Assembly: GCA_963781775.1 (NCBI GenBank)
Contig: CAWAHE010000005.1
Coordinates: 1 to 64,000, forward strand
DNA: 64,000 nucleotides
From: CAVSRC01 sp963781775
GTDB lineage: Bacteria; Pseudomonadota; Alphaproteobacteria; Rhizobiales; Kaistiaceae
Direction: 5' to 3'
Position 1 is the first letter of the stretch, and each line of letters begins with the position of its first letter. The notes under the pieces are model-generated. The model saw nothing but the letters and a program-made list of their open reading frames with translations. It was not told the DNA's origin and ran no database searches. Below are positions 35,828 through 43,546 of the stretch, in pieces. Both the position numbers and the translations under genes were made by a program.

Positions 35828-36844
35828 CTATTGGCTGCGGTTTTGGTTTTCCAGGGCGGGAGGGGGATCCAAATAGCGCGGCGCACGGGCAAGGAGTCGC
35901 TCGGCTTCGGCCACCATGTCGTGGACGATGTCGCTGGCTGAGCGCACATCGTGAATCAGTCCGGCAGCCTCGCCCACGAAAAGGCCGGCGCGATCCGTGT
36001 CCCCTTCGGTAAATCCGGACCAATAGCGTTCGCGCTCGGTGGCGTTCGCGTCGGGCGCCGCCAGAGCGGCCTCACGGCCGTGCCATCTGGCCACGAAACC
36101 ATCGTTGAGCGCCCGCCCGCTGAAGCCCGCCGGCCAATCGTAACCGCGGACCACATCCATGACGCGGGTTTTAACGGTGACGTCGCCATTTGCCGCGAGC
36201 ATCGCGTGCTGAAATTGTTGCGACACGCTGGCCTCCGTGCTGGCAATGAAGCGTGACCCAATCAGCACGCCGTCCGCCCCGAGCAGCAACGCTGCAGCAA
36301 GGCCGCGTCCGTCGGCGATGCCACCGGCCGCGACCAGCATCGTGCCTGATGCTTCCCGCGCGAGAAGATCGGCAATCTCCGGCACCAGCGTCAACGTCGC
36401 ACGGCTTCCACCGTGCCCGCCGGCCTCGCCGCCTTGCGCGACAATGACATCCGCGGCCGCTGCGATTGCATCCCGCGCATGCGCCAGCGTCTGGACCTGA
36501 CAGATCAGTGGGATACCGGCCGCCTTGATCTGCTGCGCGAACGGAGCGGGCGAACCGAACGACAGCATCAGGGCCCTAGGTGACCGGGCAAGGACTTCGT
36601 CGAGAAGTTCAGGATTTCGTGCCAGCGACCAGGTGATGAACCCACACCCGACCGGCGCATTGCCCGCGTCGGCAAACGCTGACTGCAGCCACGCGCGGTC
36701 GCCGTACCCGCCGCCGATCATGCCCAGTCCGCCGGCTCGCGAGACGGCGGCCGCAAGCCGGCCGCCCGAGAACCATCCCATCGGGGCCAAGAGCACGGGG
36801 TGCTTGATTCCAAGCCGTTCCGTCAGACGCGTGCGAAGGGCCAT
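35828..36844 (-). CDS. nitronate monooxygenase family protein
   Basis: FMN-dependent TIM-barrel enzyme, 338 residues, of the nitronate monooxygenase/2-nitropropane dioxygenase family that oxidises alkyl nitronates. Visible are PVLLAPMGWFSGGRLAAAVS (the family usually has APM near the N-terminus), AQGGEAGGHGG (FMN phosphate and active His, about residues 138-148), LVAAGGIADGRGLAAAL and GADGVLIGSRF. Converges on cysK with 9 nt between stops. Some relatives are enoyl-ACP reductases (FabK), but the genome region has its own fabI. Confidence 0.9.
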   Translation of the reverse strand: MALRTRLTERLGIKHPVLLAPMGWFSGGRLAAAVSRAGGLGMIGGGYGDRAWLQSAFADAGNAPVGCGFITWSLARNPELLDEVLARSPRALMLSFGSPAPFAQQIKAAGIPLICQVQTLAHARDAIAAAADVIVAQGGEAGGHGGSRATLTLVPEIADLLAREASGTMLVAAGGIADGRGLAAALLLGADGVLIGSRFIASTEASVSQQFQHAMLAANGDVTVKTRVMDVVRGYDWPAGFSGRALNDGFVARWHGREAALAAPDANATERERYWSGFTEGDTDRAGLFVGEAAGLIHDVRSASDIVHDMVAEAERLLARAPRYLDPPPALENQNRSQ

Positions 36845-37021
36845 CTTCTTACCCTCTGTGAGGCAATAACTCGCTTCTTTACAGCGGACAGATTGAAAAG
36901 GCGCTGTCTCGGTTGCGCCGTCGCGATGCCTTCTCTCCCATCAAGATTGCGTGAGCCGATTGCGGCGGCGTTCGCCGTCGCAGACAGTCGGCGCGGCATT
37001 TAACCGGGGAGGAAACAAATC

Positions 37022-37426
37022 ATGAGCGCAGTCGCGGTCAACTGGCTGGCGATCATCGTCGCCGCCATCGTCAGGTTTGCCATCGGCGCGGGCTGGTACA
37101 CGGCGCTGTTCGGCAAGCGATGGCGCGCGCTTCAGGGCATTCCCGAAGGCGCGTCCACGGCCGGCATGGGGCAGGCGATGATAGCGGGCTTCATCGGCGA
37201 CCTAGTCATGGCCTATGTGCTGGCGCGTTTCGTCGGCCACTACGGCGCGGCCAACATCATCGACGGCGTGGTCGTCGGCTTTCTCGCCTGGCTCGGCTTC
37301 GTCGCCACCATCATGGTGGGCTCGATCTTCTACGAGAAGAAGCCCGGCGAAGTGGTCGCCATCAACGCCGGCTACCAGCTCGTCACCATCGTCGTCATGG
37401 GCGCCATCCTGGCGGTCTGGCACTAG
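37022..37426 (+). CDS. DUF1761 family membrane protein
   Basis: A 134-residue protein with four hydrophobic helices (WLAIIVAAIVRFAIGAGWYT, AGFIGDLVMAYVLARFVG, GVVVGFLAWLGFVATIMVG, AGYQLVTIVVMGAILAVW). The pattern ALFGKRW and the helix spacing fit DUF1761, an uncharacterised inner-membrane family. A GGGGAGGAAA ribosome site precedes ATG 37022. It converges on the transglutaminase-like gene 3 nt away. Confidence 0.86.
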   Translation: MSAVAVNWLAIIVAAIVRFAIGAGWYTALFGKRWRALQGIPEGASTAGMGQAMIAGFIGDLVMAYVLARFVGHYGAANIIDGVVVGFLAWLGFVATIMVGSIFYEKKPGEVVAINAGYQLVTIVVMGAILAVWH

Positions 37427-37429
37427 CGA

Positions 37430-38242
37430 CTAGGCCGGCACGACCTCGTCGCTCCACACCCGGAATCCGACGAGGTCGGTCATCCCGAACGAGTTGCTGA
37501 TCGCGACGTCCGAGGCGTCACGGCCGGTCGCGATCAGCACGCGGCCGATGCGCGGCTTGTTGTTGCGCGGGTCGAAGGTGCGCCAGGCGCCGCCCAGCCA
37601 CGCCTCGAACCACGCCGAGAAATCCATCGGAGCCGGATCGGGCGGCACGCCGATGTCGCCGAGATAGCCGGTGACATAGCGCGCCGGGATACCCATGCAG
37701 CGGCAGAAGGTGACGCCGAGATGCGCGAAATCGCGGCACACCCCGGTGCGCTCCTGGAAAGCGTCGGCGGCCGAGCGCGTCGCGCGCGCGAACTGATAGC
37801 CGAAGGCGATGTGGTTGTGGACGTATTCGCAGATCGCCTGCACGCGCGGCCAGCCTTCGGGCGTATTGCCGAAGAGCTGCCAGGCGAGGTCGCTCATCTT
37901 GTCGGTCTCGCAATAGCGGCTGCCGAGAAGGAAGACGAGGCACTCGGACGGCAGGTCGGGGATCGGGTGCTGGATCGCGTCCATGACGACCGGGTCGGGC
38001 AGGCCGGAATCGTGGATGATCGCGTCGGCGGTGAAGGCGGTGCGCCCGGGCTGGATGACGGTGCGCGAACAAATGTTGCCGAAGGCGTCGTTGTACCGGG
38101 TAATCGCCGACGGCGGATCGGCGGTGATCGTGTCCGGCGCGACGAGATCGGGCACGCGCGACGGATGCACGTTCAGCGACAATATCATCGGCGTCACCTG
38201 CTGGCAGGCGTAGGCGATCTCGAAACCGATCCGGATGTCCAT
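37430..38242 (-). CDS. transglutaminase-like family protein
   Basis: Cytosolic protein of 270 residues. The N-terminal beta domain (MDIRIGFEIAYACQQVTPMI) precedes a papain-like transglutaminase core with the cysteine in ERTGVCRDFAHLGVTFCRCM (about residues 163-182), followed by GIPARYVTGYLGD. Where many transglutaminases have HAW, this reads DFSAWFEAW; DFDARHN-like FDPRNNKPRIGR follows. The Ser may be normal in this subfamily, which is common in rhizobia. Start ATG 38242 is placed at the beginning of the conserved fold. Substrate unknown; such proteins are usually proteases or amidases. Confidence 0.85.
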   Translation of the reverse strand: MDIRIGFEIAYACQQVTPMILSLNVHPSRVPDLVAPDTITADPPSAITRYNDAFGNICSRTVIQPGRTAFTADAIIHDSGLPDPVVMDAIQHPIPDLPSECLVFLLGSRYCETDKMSDLAWQLFGNTPEGWPRVQAICEYVHNHIAFGYQFARATRSAADAFQERTGVCRDFAHLGVTFCRCMGIPARYVTGYLGDIGVPPDPAPMDFSAWFEAWLGGAWRTFDPRNNKPRIGRVLIATGRDASDVAISNSFGMTDLVGFRVWSDEVVPA

Positions 38243-38409
38243 CAAAAGCCTGACTGGCGGCGCGGCGAACGCGCCGGCCGTTCTGCGGTTGCGTGATTGG
38301 GATGGTGCAAGAAGGGTGCCCGTCCGCGGCCAACAACGCCCGCCGGGGCCGACGGTTCCACGTCTGGTCAGGCTCGTCAACGCGGCGCGCCGCGCCTAGA
38401 CTGGCCGGC

Positions 38410-39192
38410 ATGGCCTTCTCCGACGAGGAAATTGAACGCTACGCCCGCCATCTGGTGCTTGCCGAGGTCGGCGGCCCCGGGCAGCAGAAATTGCAACGCG
38501 CCCGCGCGCTCGTCATCGGCGCCGGCGGGCTCGGCGCGCCCGTCATCCAGTATCTGGCGGCCGCCGGCGTCGGCACGCTCGGCATCGTCGACGATGATGT
38601 GGTCGCCCTTTCCAACCTCCAGCGCCAGGTCATTCACGACACCGCCGCCGTTGGCCGGCCGAAGGTGGACAGCGCGCGGGATTTCGTCGCGCGCGTCAAT
38701 CCGCATGTCGTCGTCGAGATGCACAAGACGCGCCTGACGGCGGCCAATGCCGGCGCGCTCGTCGCCGGCTACGACATCGTCGCCGACGGCTCGGATAATT
38801 TCGACACGCGCTACGCCGTCTCCGACGCGTGTTTCCACGCCGGCAAGACGCTCGTCACCGCCGCCGTAGGCCGCTTCGATGGCTCGCTGACGACGCTGAA
38901 GCCTCACGAAGCTGGCGCCGACGGCAATCCCAACCCGACCTATCGCTGCCTGTTTCCCGAGCCGCCACCGGCCGGACTTCTGCCGAGCTGCGCGGAAGCC
39001 GGCGTGCTCGGCGCACTGACCGGCGTCATCGGTTCGTTGCAGGCGCTGGAAGTCATCCGCGAGATCGTCGGCCTCGGCGGCGGGCTGGTCGGCAAGCTGC
39101 TTCTCTACGATGGCCTCGGCCCGCGCTTCGATACGATCAGCTATCGCTGGGATCCGGCCAATCCGCTCAACGGGCGCGAGGCGGCGGAGTAG
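38410..39192 (+). CDS. HesA/MoeB/ThiF family adenylyltransferase
   Basis: E1-like enzyme, 260 residues, that adenylates the C-terminus of a small sulfur carrier (MoaD or ThiS type). The ATP site is LVIGAGGLGAPVIQYLAAAG (about residues 33-52), followed by DDDVVALSNLQRQVIH with the conserved Asp and Arg, and SDNFDTRY. The catalytic-type Cys is in LLPSCAEAGVLG. The CxxC pairs for structural zinc are incomplete (only YRC and SC seen), so it is a shorter variant without a C-terminal rhodanese domain. ATG 38410 lies before FSDEEIERYARH, the usual family start. Confidence 0.9.
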   Translation: MAFSDEEIERYARHLVLAEVGGPGQQKLQRARALVIGAGGLGAPVIQYLAAAGVGTLGIVDDDVVALSNLQRQVIHDTAAVGRPKVDSARDFVARVNPHVVVEMHKTRLTAANAGALVAGYDIVADGSDNFDTRYAVSDACFHAGKTLVTAAVGRFDGSLTTLKPHEAGADGNPNPTYRCLFPEPPPAGLLPSCAEAGVLGALTGVIGSLQALEVIREIVGLGGGLVGKLLLYDGLGPRFDTISYRWDPANPLNGREAAE

Positions 39193-39269
39193 CGCAGCGC
39201 CCTGTCCCGACGTTGATCGTCGGCCGACGCTTAACCAGCGCCGGCCGGGTGTCGTGCTCCTCGCATCGA

Positions 39270-39521
39270 CTAGAACGGAAAGCCGCCGCGCGACCGCCCC
39301 GCCTTGTCGAGGCGGTTTTCGACTTCGTTGGCGATGTCCTCACGCGCGATGCCGATGTCGCGGAGTGCCCAGTTGGGCATGTGCTTCAGGGTGTGGCGGT
39401 AGCGGTACGCCGAAACGAAGCGCCGGATGCGGTTCGACAGGTCTTGCAGGCGCTTGGCCAGGTCTTCGATGCTGGGGGCCGCGGTCCGGGCCAAGGGATG
39501 CGGCAGCGTGACGGTCGTCAT
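39270..39521 (-). CDS. DUF1127 family small protein
   Basis: An 83-residue basic protein. The C-terminal half carries the DUF1127 motif (YRHTLKHMPNWALRDIGI, then REDIANEVENRL). Members are small regulators in alphaproteobacteria, some affecting phosphate metabolism or RNA turnover. The GAGGAGAGG ribosome site lies just before ATG 39521. It is divergent from a LacI gene, with three operator-like palindromes in between (39541-39631), so it is probably under control of that repressor. Confidence 0.88.
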   Translation of the reverse strand: MTTVTLPHPLARTAAPSIEDLAKRLQDLSNRIRRFVSAYRYRHTLKHMPNWALRDIGIAREDIANEVENRLDKAGRSRGGFPF

Positions 39522-39540
39522 TTTCCTCTCCTCTCCACGA

Positions 39541-39554
39541 TTTGATCGATCCAT
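39541..39554. promoter_or_regulatory. LacI-type operator 1
   Basis: TTTGATC-GATCCAT, one mismatch per arm from the palindrome TTGGATC-GATCCAA that all three sites share; central CG as usual for LacI-family operators. Lies in the leader of the DUF1127 gene. Confidence 0.6.
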
Positions 39555-39560
39555 ATTGAT

Positions 39561-39574
39561 TTGGAGCGATCCAA
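39561..39574. promoter_or_regulatory. LacI-type operator 2
   Basis: TTGGAGC-GATCCAA, a near-perfect 14-bp palindrome, centred 20 bp from operator 1. It overlaps the region expected for the -35 of the lacI promoter (TATATG at 39582-39587 is a possible -10). Confidence 0.65.
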
Positions 39575-39581
39575 TTTCGGC

Positions 39582-39610
39582 TATATGTCCCTGTCGTGGG
39601 TGCCTGTCAA
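39582..39610 (-). promoter_or_regulatory. candidate promoter of the DUF1127 gene
   Basis: On the minus strand a perfect TTGACA (39610-39605), 17-nt spacer, then CATATA (39587-39582), a weak -10. Operator 3 lies just upstream and operator 2 just downstream, so a bound repressor would bracket it. Confidence 0.45.
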
Positions 39611-39617
39611 GAGAAAA

Positions 39618-39631
39618 TTGATTCGATCCAA
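39618..39631. promoter_or_regulatory. LacI-type operator 3
   Basis: TTGATTC-GATCCAA, right arm identical to operator 2, two mismatches in the left arm. Centred 57 bp from operator 2 and 21 nt before the lacI start codon; fits autoregulation. Confidence 0.6.
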
Positions 39632-39652
39632 TCGGGGGGCTATGGTCGCGGG

Positions 39653-40711
39653 ATGACAAGGTCCGTCCGCCTCGTGGACATCGCCAAGGCCGCCGGCGTT
39701 TCACGCGGCACGGCGTCCAACGTCTTCAACCATCCCGACCTGGTGCGCGCCGAGGTGCGCGAACGGGTGGAGGCGGCGGCGCGCAAGCTCGGTTACGCCG
39801 GCCCCGACCCCAAGGGGCGGCTGCTGCGCGCCGGCAAGGTCAATGCCATCGGTCTGGTTCTCGCCGGTGCGCTGGGCGACGCGTTCAAGGATCCGTTCGA
39901 TCAGCTCTTCATGGCGGGGATCGGCGAAGTGTGCGACGCGCACGGCGCCGGCCTTGCCCTCGTGTCCGCCCACGACGAATTGAACGATGCCGCGGCGTGG
40001 AACATCCAGTCCGCGCTCGTCGACGGATTCATCGTGCACTGCCTCGAGGGCCAGACGCGGCTCCTCGATCTCGCCCGCCGCCGCGGCCTGCCCTTCGTCG
40101 TGGTCGATGTCGATCCGGGCCCGGACGACATGGCGGTGCTGATCGACGATCGCGGCGCCGCGCGCATGCAGGCCGAACATTTGCTGGCGCTCGGCCATAC
40201 CCGCATCGGCATCCTCTGCCTGGAGCTGACCGGCGAAGGCCGCTTCGGCTTCGTCGACGAAAAGCGCCGCAGCGCGTTGCGCTATTCGGTGACGCGCGAT
40301 CGCCTTGCCGGATACGCCGATGCGTTTTCGTCTATTGGTGTCGACATCCGCGACGTGCCGACGATGGAGCTGGTCCTCTCGCGCGAGAAGGCCGCGATGG
40401 CGACCGCCGCCATACTGGAGCGTGCACCGGACACCACCGCGATCCTGGCGATGTCGGACGTGACCGCGCTGGGCGCGCTCGACCATGCGGCCGCGAACGG
40501 CATCGACGTGCCGGGCGCGCTGTCGGTCATCGGTTTCGACGGCATCCCGGCGTCGGAAGCGTCGCATCCACCGCTCACCACCATGATCCAGCCGATCGTC
40601 GGCAAGGGCCGGCGGGCAGCGGAGCTTGTCTTCAGCGGCGGGCCGCCGGGAATCGTGAGACTCCCCGTAGAACTGGCGGTTCGCGGCTCGACCGGGCCTG
40701 CGCCGGGTTGA
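39653..40711 (+). CDS. LacI family transcriptional regulator
   Basis: A 352-residue DNA-binding regulator. Helix-turn-helix: VRLVDIAKAAGVSRGTASNV at the N-terminus, hinge LGYAGPDPKGRLLRAGKVNA, then a sugar-binding-protein-like effector domain (FDQLFMAGIGEVCDAHGAGL to the final IGFDGIPASEASHPPLTT). The N-terminal HTH with SRGTASNVFNHP is a normal variant. ATG 39653 follows GGGGGG and begins right before the HTH. Three matching palindromes stand in front of it. The effector and other targets are unknown; no sugar genes adjoin. Confidence 0.92.
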   Translation: MTRSVRLVDIAKAAGVSRGTASNVFNHPDLVRAEVRERVEAAARKLGYAGPDPKGRLLRAGKVNAIGLVLAGALGDAFKDPFDQLFMAGIGEVCDAHGAGLALVSAHDELNDAAAWNIQSALVDGFIVHCLEGQTRLLDLARRRGLPFVVVDVDPGPDDMAVLIDDRGAARMQAEHLLALGHTRIGILCLELTGEGRFGFVDEKRRSALRYSVTRDRLAGYADAFSSIGVDIRDVPTMELVLSREKAAMATAAILERAPDTTAILAMSDVTALGALDHAAANGIDVPGALSVIGFDGIPASEASHPPLTTMIQPIVGKGRRAAELVFSGGPPGIVRLPVELAVRGSTGPAPG

Positions 40712-40818
40712 CGCATCGCGCCTTTATGGCGGCCGTCCAGCGCGTGCGTTGAGGCGTCCTTAACCACGTCCGGCGAAGATCGCGCACGTTGTCAGATCGC
40801 GTTGACGGGTAGGGACAC

Positions 40819-41394
40819 ATGCAGCGTCGCATCGCCGGCCGAAGCGCCATTCTCCGAAACTCGTTGGTCGGCGTCGCCCTGTCGGGCATTCTCGCCGGAC
40901 TGGCACTCGTTGCGTTCGGGGGCGGCGGCTCCGCCGCGCCGCTCGATGGCAGCTCCAATTTCGGCAAGAGCGGGCTGCAGGTGCCGCGTTTCGTCAGCCT
41001 CAAGGCCGGCCGCGTCAATGTCCGGGTCGGCCCCGGCGAGGATTACAAGATCGCCTGGGTGTTCACCCGCACCGGCCTGCCGATCGAGGTGATCCAGGAA
41101 TACGACACCTGGCGGCGCATCCGCGATTCCGACGGCGCCGTCGGCTGGGTGTTCAACAGCCTGCTCTCCGGCAAGCGCACCGCCGTGGTGGCGCCCTGGG
41201 CCAGCGCCGACGCCCGCCCGATTCGCGCCAGCGCCGCGGCGGCCGCGCCGATCACCGCCTACCTCGAGCCCGGCGTCATGGGCACCGTCGATCGTTGCCG
41301 CGGCAACTGGTGCCGCATCGCGGGCAAGGGTTTCGACGGCTGGATCCAGCAGGACCAGTTGTGGGGCGTCTATCCCAACGAGGAAATCGACTAG
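40819..41394 (+). CDS. secreted protein with two SH3b domains
   Basis: A 191-residue exported protein. A signal anchor or peptide covers residues about 13-40 (LRNSLVGVALSGILAGLALV then AFGGGGSAA). The first bacterial SH3 domain starts at RFVSLKAGRVNVRVGPGEDY (residues about 57-120), the second at PITAYLEPGVMGTVDRCRGN with GWIQQDQLWG at the end. Such proteins bind peptidoglycan or metals in the periplasm. Annotated in rhizobia generally as SH3 domain-containing protein; no enzyme domain is present. Confidence 0.87.
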   Translation: MQRRIAGRSAILRNSLVGVALSGILAGLALVAFGGGGSAAPLDGSSNFGKSGLQVPRFVSLKAGRVNVRVGPGEDYKIAWVFTRTGLPIEVIQEYDTWRRIRDSDGAVGWVFNSLLSGKRTAVVAPWASADARPIRASAAAAAPITAYLEPGVMGTVDRCRGNWCRIAGKGFDGWIQQDQLWGVYPNEEID

Positions 41395-41432
41395 GACTGC
41401 CACGCCGGTCGTTCTGCTATCTTCGCGTGGCG

Positions 41433-41723
41433 ATGATCTATTGTATCGGTCTCACGGTCCGTTACGAGGCGGCACTTGCCGGCCCTGCCGCGCCGGTCAA
41501 GCGTGGCGGCGAGGGCGGTGACTATCCAGGCGGCTGGGTGTGGGCGACCGTCGCCGACGCCAAACGCTTCCTCGCCATGAACGGCCTGACCGCCACGCAC
41601 TCGGTCTATGGCCTGCGCGCCGATTGGGACCGGGACGCCATCGCCAACGGCGACGAGCCCTATCGGCGCCTGGCGCGCGACGCCGAGGTCGTGCGGGTTT
41701 CTGCTTCGGGAGAGGGAAACTAA
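41433..41723 (+). CDS. hypothetical protein
   Basis: A 96-residue cytosolic protein (MIYCIGLTVRYEAALAGPAA). A segment GGDYPGGWVWATVADAKRFL followed by VYGLRADWDRD looks like a small globular domain that I have seen among uncharacterised rhizobial proteins but cannot name. Codon use is normal and a strong hairpin (41725-41758) follows the stop directly, which supports a real gene. Confidence 0.65.
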   Translation: MIYCIGLTVRYEAALAGPAAPVKRGGEGGDYPGGWVWATVADAKRFLAMNGLTATHSVYGLRADWDRDAIANGDEPYRRLARDAEVVRVSASGEGN

Positions 41724-41724
41724 G

Positions 41725-41758
41725 AGACCCGGCGCGCCGTAATCGGCGCGCCGGGTCT
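41725..41758. terminator. strong hairpin, probable terminator
   Basis: A perfect 15-bp stem AGACCCGGCGCGCCG / CGGCGCGCCGGGTCT with the loop TAAT, starting 1 nt after the stop at 41723. No T-run follows, so a rho-independent role is likely but not canonical. Confidence 0.55.
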
Positions 41759-42193
41759 GTCATCCGGGGTACGCCCTTCGCCGCCGTCGCGGCGACGATG
41801 CCGGCACTAGCACGCGGCCAGGCAAGATGGCAGAGCCCGAAAGGAGCCCCCAGCCGTCCCCAAAAACCCTGCCTTGCTCACCATGCCGGTGGCGTTCCGA
41901 ATGGCTCGACGGCCGTACGGGCACGCAAAAAAGCGCGCCGAAAGTACGGAGCCGGGCAAGCCTGAGATGTGGGTGAAATAACCAATGAGCGCGCAAAAGC
42001 GCGCCCTCCGCGGCCGTCCAGGTTTTCAACCGGAGGGCCAACGCGCGGTACGCAACGCTTACAAACTCAACGCAACAAAACATAACGGACCTGATACAGC
42101 GGCCCGCCGCACGCCAAATCCACCCGAGATTGGGCCTGTTGTCAATGGGTTGGCGGAACGACCCGCCGCCCGCGGCCTATGCGGCCGCCGGGT
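41759..42193. other. 435-nt stretch without a convincing gene
   Basis: Open frames exist on both strands but none has recognisable coding character. The part 41989-42037 is foldable: GCGCGC / AAAA / GCGCGC (41989-42004) and CCCTCCG (42004-42010) pairing with CGGAGGG (42031-42037). The bases 42055-42110 are locally AT-rich (AACTCAACGCAACAAAAC). I tested it by eye for tmRNA, RNase P RNA and 6S RNA landmarks and found none. A small RNA is possible. Confidence 0.4.
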
Positions 42194-42625
42194 TCAAGCG
42201 ATGCGGCGCAGCCGCACCACCACGTCCACCCGGCTGATCTCGTAGCCCGGCGGCGGCTCAGGCACCGCGCCGACGCCCATCTGGCCCGGCGGGATGTCGA
42301 TCACTTCGTTGTCGTCCTCGACGAAGAAATGATGATGGTTCGACGTGTTGGTGTCGAAATAGGTCTTCGATCCATCGACCGCGACCTCGCGCAGGAGGCC
42401 CGCGCCGGTGAATTGATGCAGCGTGTTGTAGATGGTGGCGAGCGACACCGGCACTTTGTTGAGCAGCGCTTCCTCGTGCAGGCTCTCCGCCGACAGGTGG
42501 CGATTGCCGCGTGCGAACAGAAGTTCAGCCAGCGCCAGGCGCTGGCGCGTCGGCCGCAGGCTCGCTTCGCGCAACATGGCGCGAATGCGCGGACGGCTCA
42601 TGGCGTCGGTGAGTGGGTGGTTCAT
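42194..42625 (-). CDS. irr: Fur-family iron response regulator Irr
   Basis: A 143-residue Fur-type transcription factor that responds to heme and iron status. The winged helix (LRPTRQRLALAELLFARG, SLATIYNTLHQFTGAGLL) is followed by SNHHHFFVEDDNEVIDIP, with the histidine triad that marks Irr and serves heme sensing. The N-terminal heme motif with Cys-Pro found in Bradyrhizobium is absent. It is divergent from fabA-fabB-fabI, the standard order in Hyphomicrobiales. A good promoter lies at 42688-42716. Confidence 0.95.
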   Translation of the reverse strand: MNHPLTDAMSRPRIRAMLREASLRPTRQRLALAELLFARGNRHLSAESLHEEALLNKVPVSLATIYNTLHQFTGAGLLREVAVDGSKTYFDTNTSNHHHFFVEDDNEVIDIPPGQMGVGAVPEPPPGYEISRVDVVVRLRRIA

Positions 42626-42687
42626 CGTTCCTTCCGGCGATCCTAAACAGGTTCAAGGCCTGTGGAGCCTGACGCGTTCTTGCCGGA

Positions 42688-42716
42688 AATATAGGAAGGA
42701 GGCAACTGGCGTGCAA
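42688..42716 (-). promoter_or_regulatory. irr promoter
   Basis: On the minus strand TTGCAC (42716-42711), 17-nt spacer, TATATT (42693-42688), about 62 nt before the irr ATG; GGAAGGAACG precedes the ATG. Irr often regulates its own gene, and this is the region to check for its operator. Confidence 0.65.
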
Positions 42717-42814
42717 CGCGACCCTTCCGCCCGCAGGCGAGCCGCGGGGTTTGCCGACCCGGCGCCGCGTCCGGCCGTCTTGCGCCAGAGCCGTGGATTT
42801 CGGCGGGCAGGGGG

Positions 42815-42843
42815 GCTTGTGGCGACCCCGGGGATGCTATGTT
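42815..42843 (+). promoter_or_regulatory. candidate promoter of the fabA operon
   Basis: GCTTGT (42815-42820), 17-nt spacer, TATGTT (42838-42843), about 82 nt before fabA. The -35 match is weak. Confidence 0.3.
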
Positions 42844-42924
42844 AAGAGGGCGCATGACCGTCCCGGCATGGGGCCACCAAGGGGCCGGGAGAAAGCGGCA
42901 AATCGGGACACGGACCAAGCAACG

Positions 42925-43473
42925 ATGTCAGCCATTCCTGAAGCGAGGGACGACCGCCAGTCGAGCTTTGACTACGAGGAGCTGCTTGCCTGCGGCCGCG
43001 GTGAACTCTTCGGGCCGGGCAACGCGCAATTGCCGTTGCCGCCGATGCTCATGTTCGATCGCATTACGTCGATCAGCGAAGAGGGCGGCGAGCACGGCAA
43101 GGGCCATGTGCGCGCCGAACTCGAGGTGCGGCCGGACCTCTGGTTCTTCGGCTGTCACTTCAAGGGCGACCCGGTGATGCCCGGCTGCCTCGGCCTCGAT
43201 GCGTTGTGGCAGATGCTGGGCTTCTTCCTCGGCTGGCTCGGCCAGCCCGGCCGCGGCCGCGCGCTATCGCTCGGCGAGTTGAAGTTTTCCGGCATGGTGC
43301 TGCCGACCGCCAAGCTGATCGAGTACGGCATCGAGGTAAAACGCGTGTTGCGTTCGCGGCTGGTCCTCGGCGTTGCCGACGGCTGGCTCAAGGTCGACGG
43401 CGTGCCTATCTACAGCGCCAAGGACCTGAGGGTCGGCCTGTTCCAGGGCGAAGCGCAGCCGGCCGTCGCCTGA
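42925..43473 (+). CDS. fabA: 3-hydroxydecanoyl-ACP dehydratase/isomerase
   Basis: Hot-dog enzyme, 182 residues, that dehydrates 3-hydroxyacyl-ACP and isomerises the C10 intermediate to start unsaturated fatty acid synthesis. MLMFDRITSISEEGGEHGKG, the catalytic His in WFFGCHFKGDPVMPGCLGLD (about residue 75) and the Asp in GLDALWQMLGFFLGW are all present. ATG 42925 fits the usual N-terminus. First gene of the fabA-fabB-fabI operon. Confidence 0.97.
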   Translation: MSAIPEARDDRQSSFDYEELLACGRGELFGPGNAQLPLPPMLMFDRITSISEEGGEHGKGHVRAELEVRPDLWFFGCHFKGDPVMPGCLGLDALWQMLGFFLGWLGQPGRGRALSLGELKFSGMVLPTAKLIEYGIEVKRVLRSRLVLGVADGWLKVDGVPIYSAKDLRVGLFQGEAQPAVA

Positions 43474-43546
43474 GGAGGCGGGCCCGCCGCGCGACGCCGA
43501 TCCGGCGTATGGGCGGCCACGCGAAGCACATAACGAGGAAGCCGAT

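Noticed and set aside
35828..36844. FabK-type enoyl-ACP reductase
   Set aside because: The FMN barrel resembles FabK, but the sequence reads as a nitronate monooxygenase relative and a FabI lies in the same window.
41759..42193. tmRNA, RNase P RNA or 6S RNA
   Set aside because: None of the expected conserved segments (for example the RNase P GAGGAAAGTC-type core or a tRNA-like Ala domain) is present on either strand.
41985..42245. Small basic open frame MSAQKRALRGRPGFQ... before irr
   Set aside because: It runs into the irr coding region on the other strand, has a hairpin in its first codons and no ribosome-binding site that I can see.
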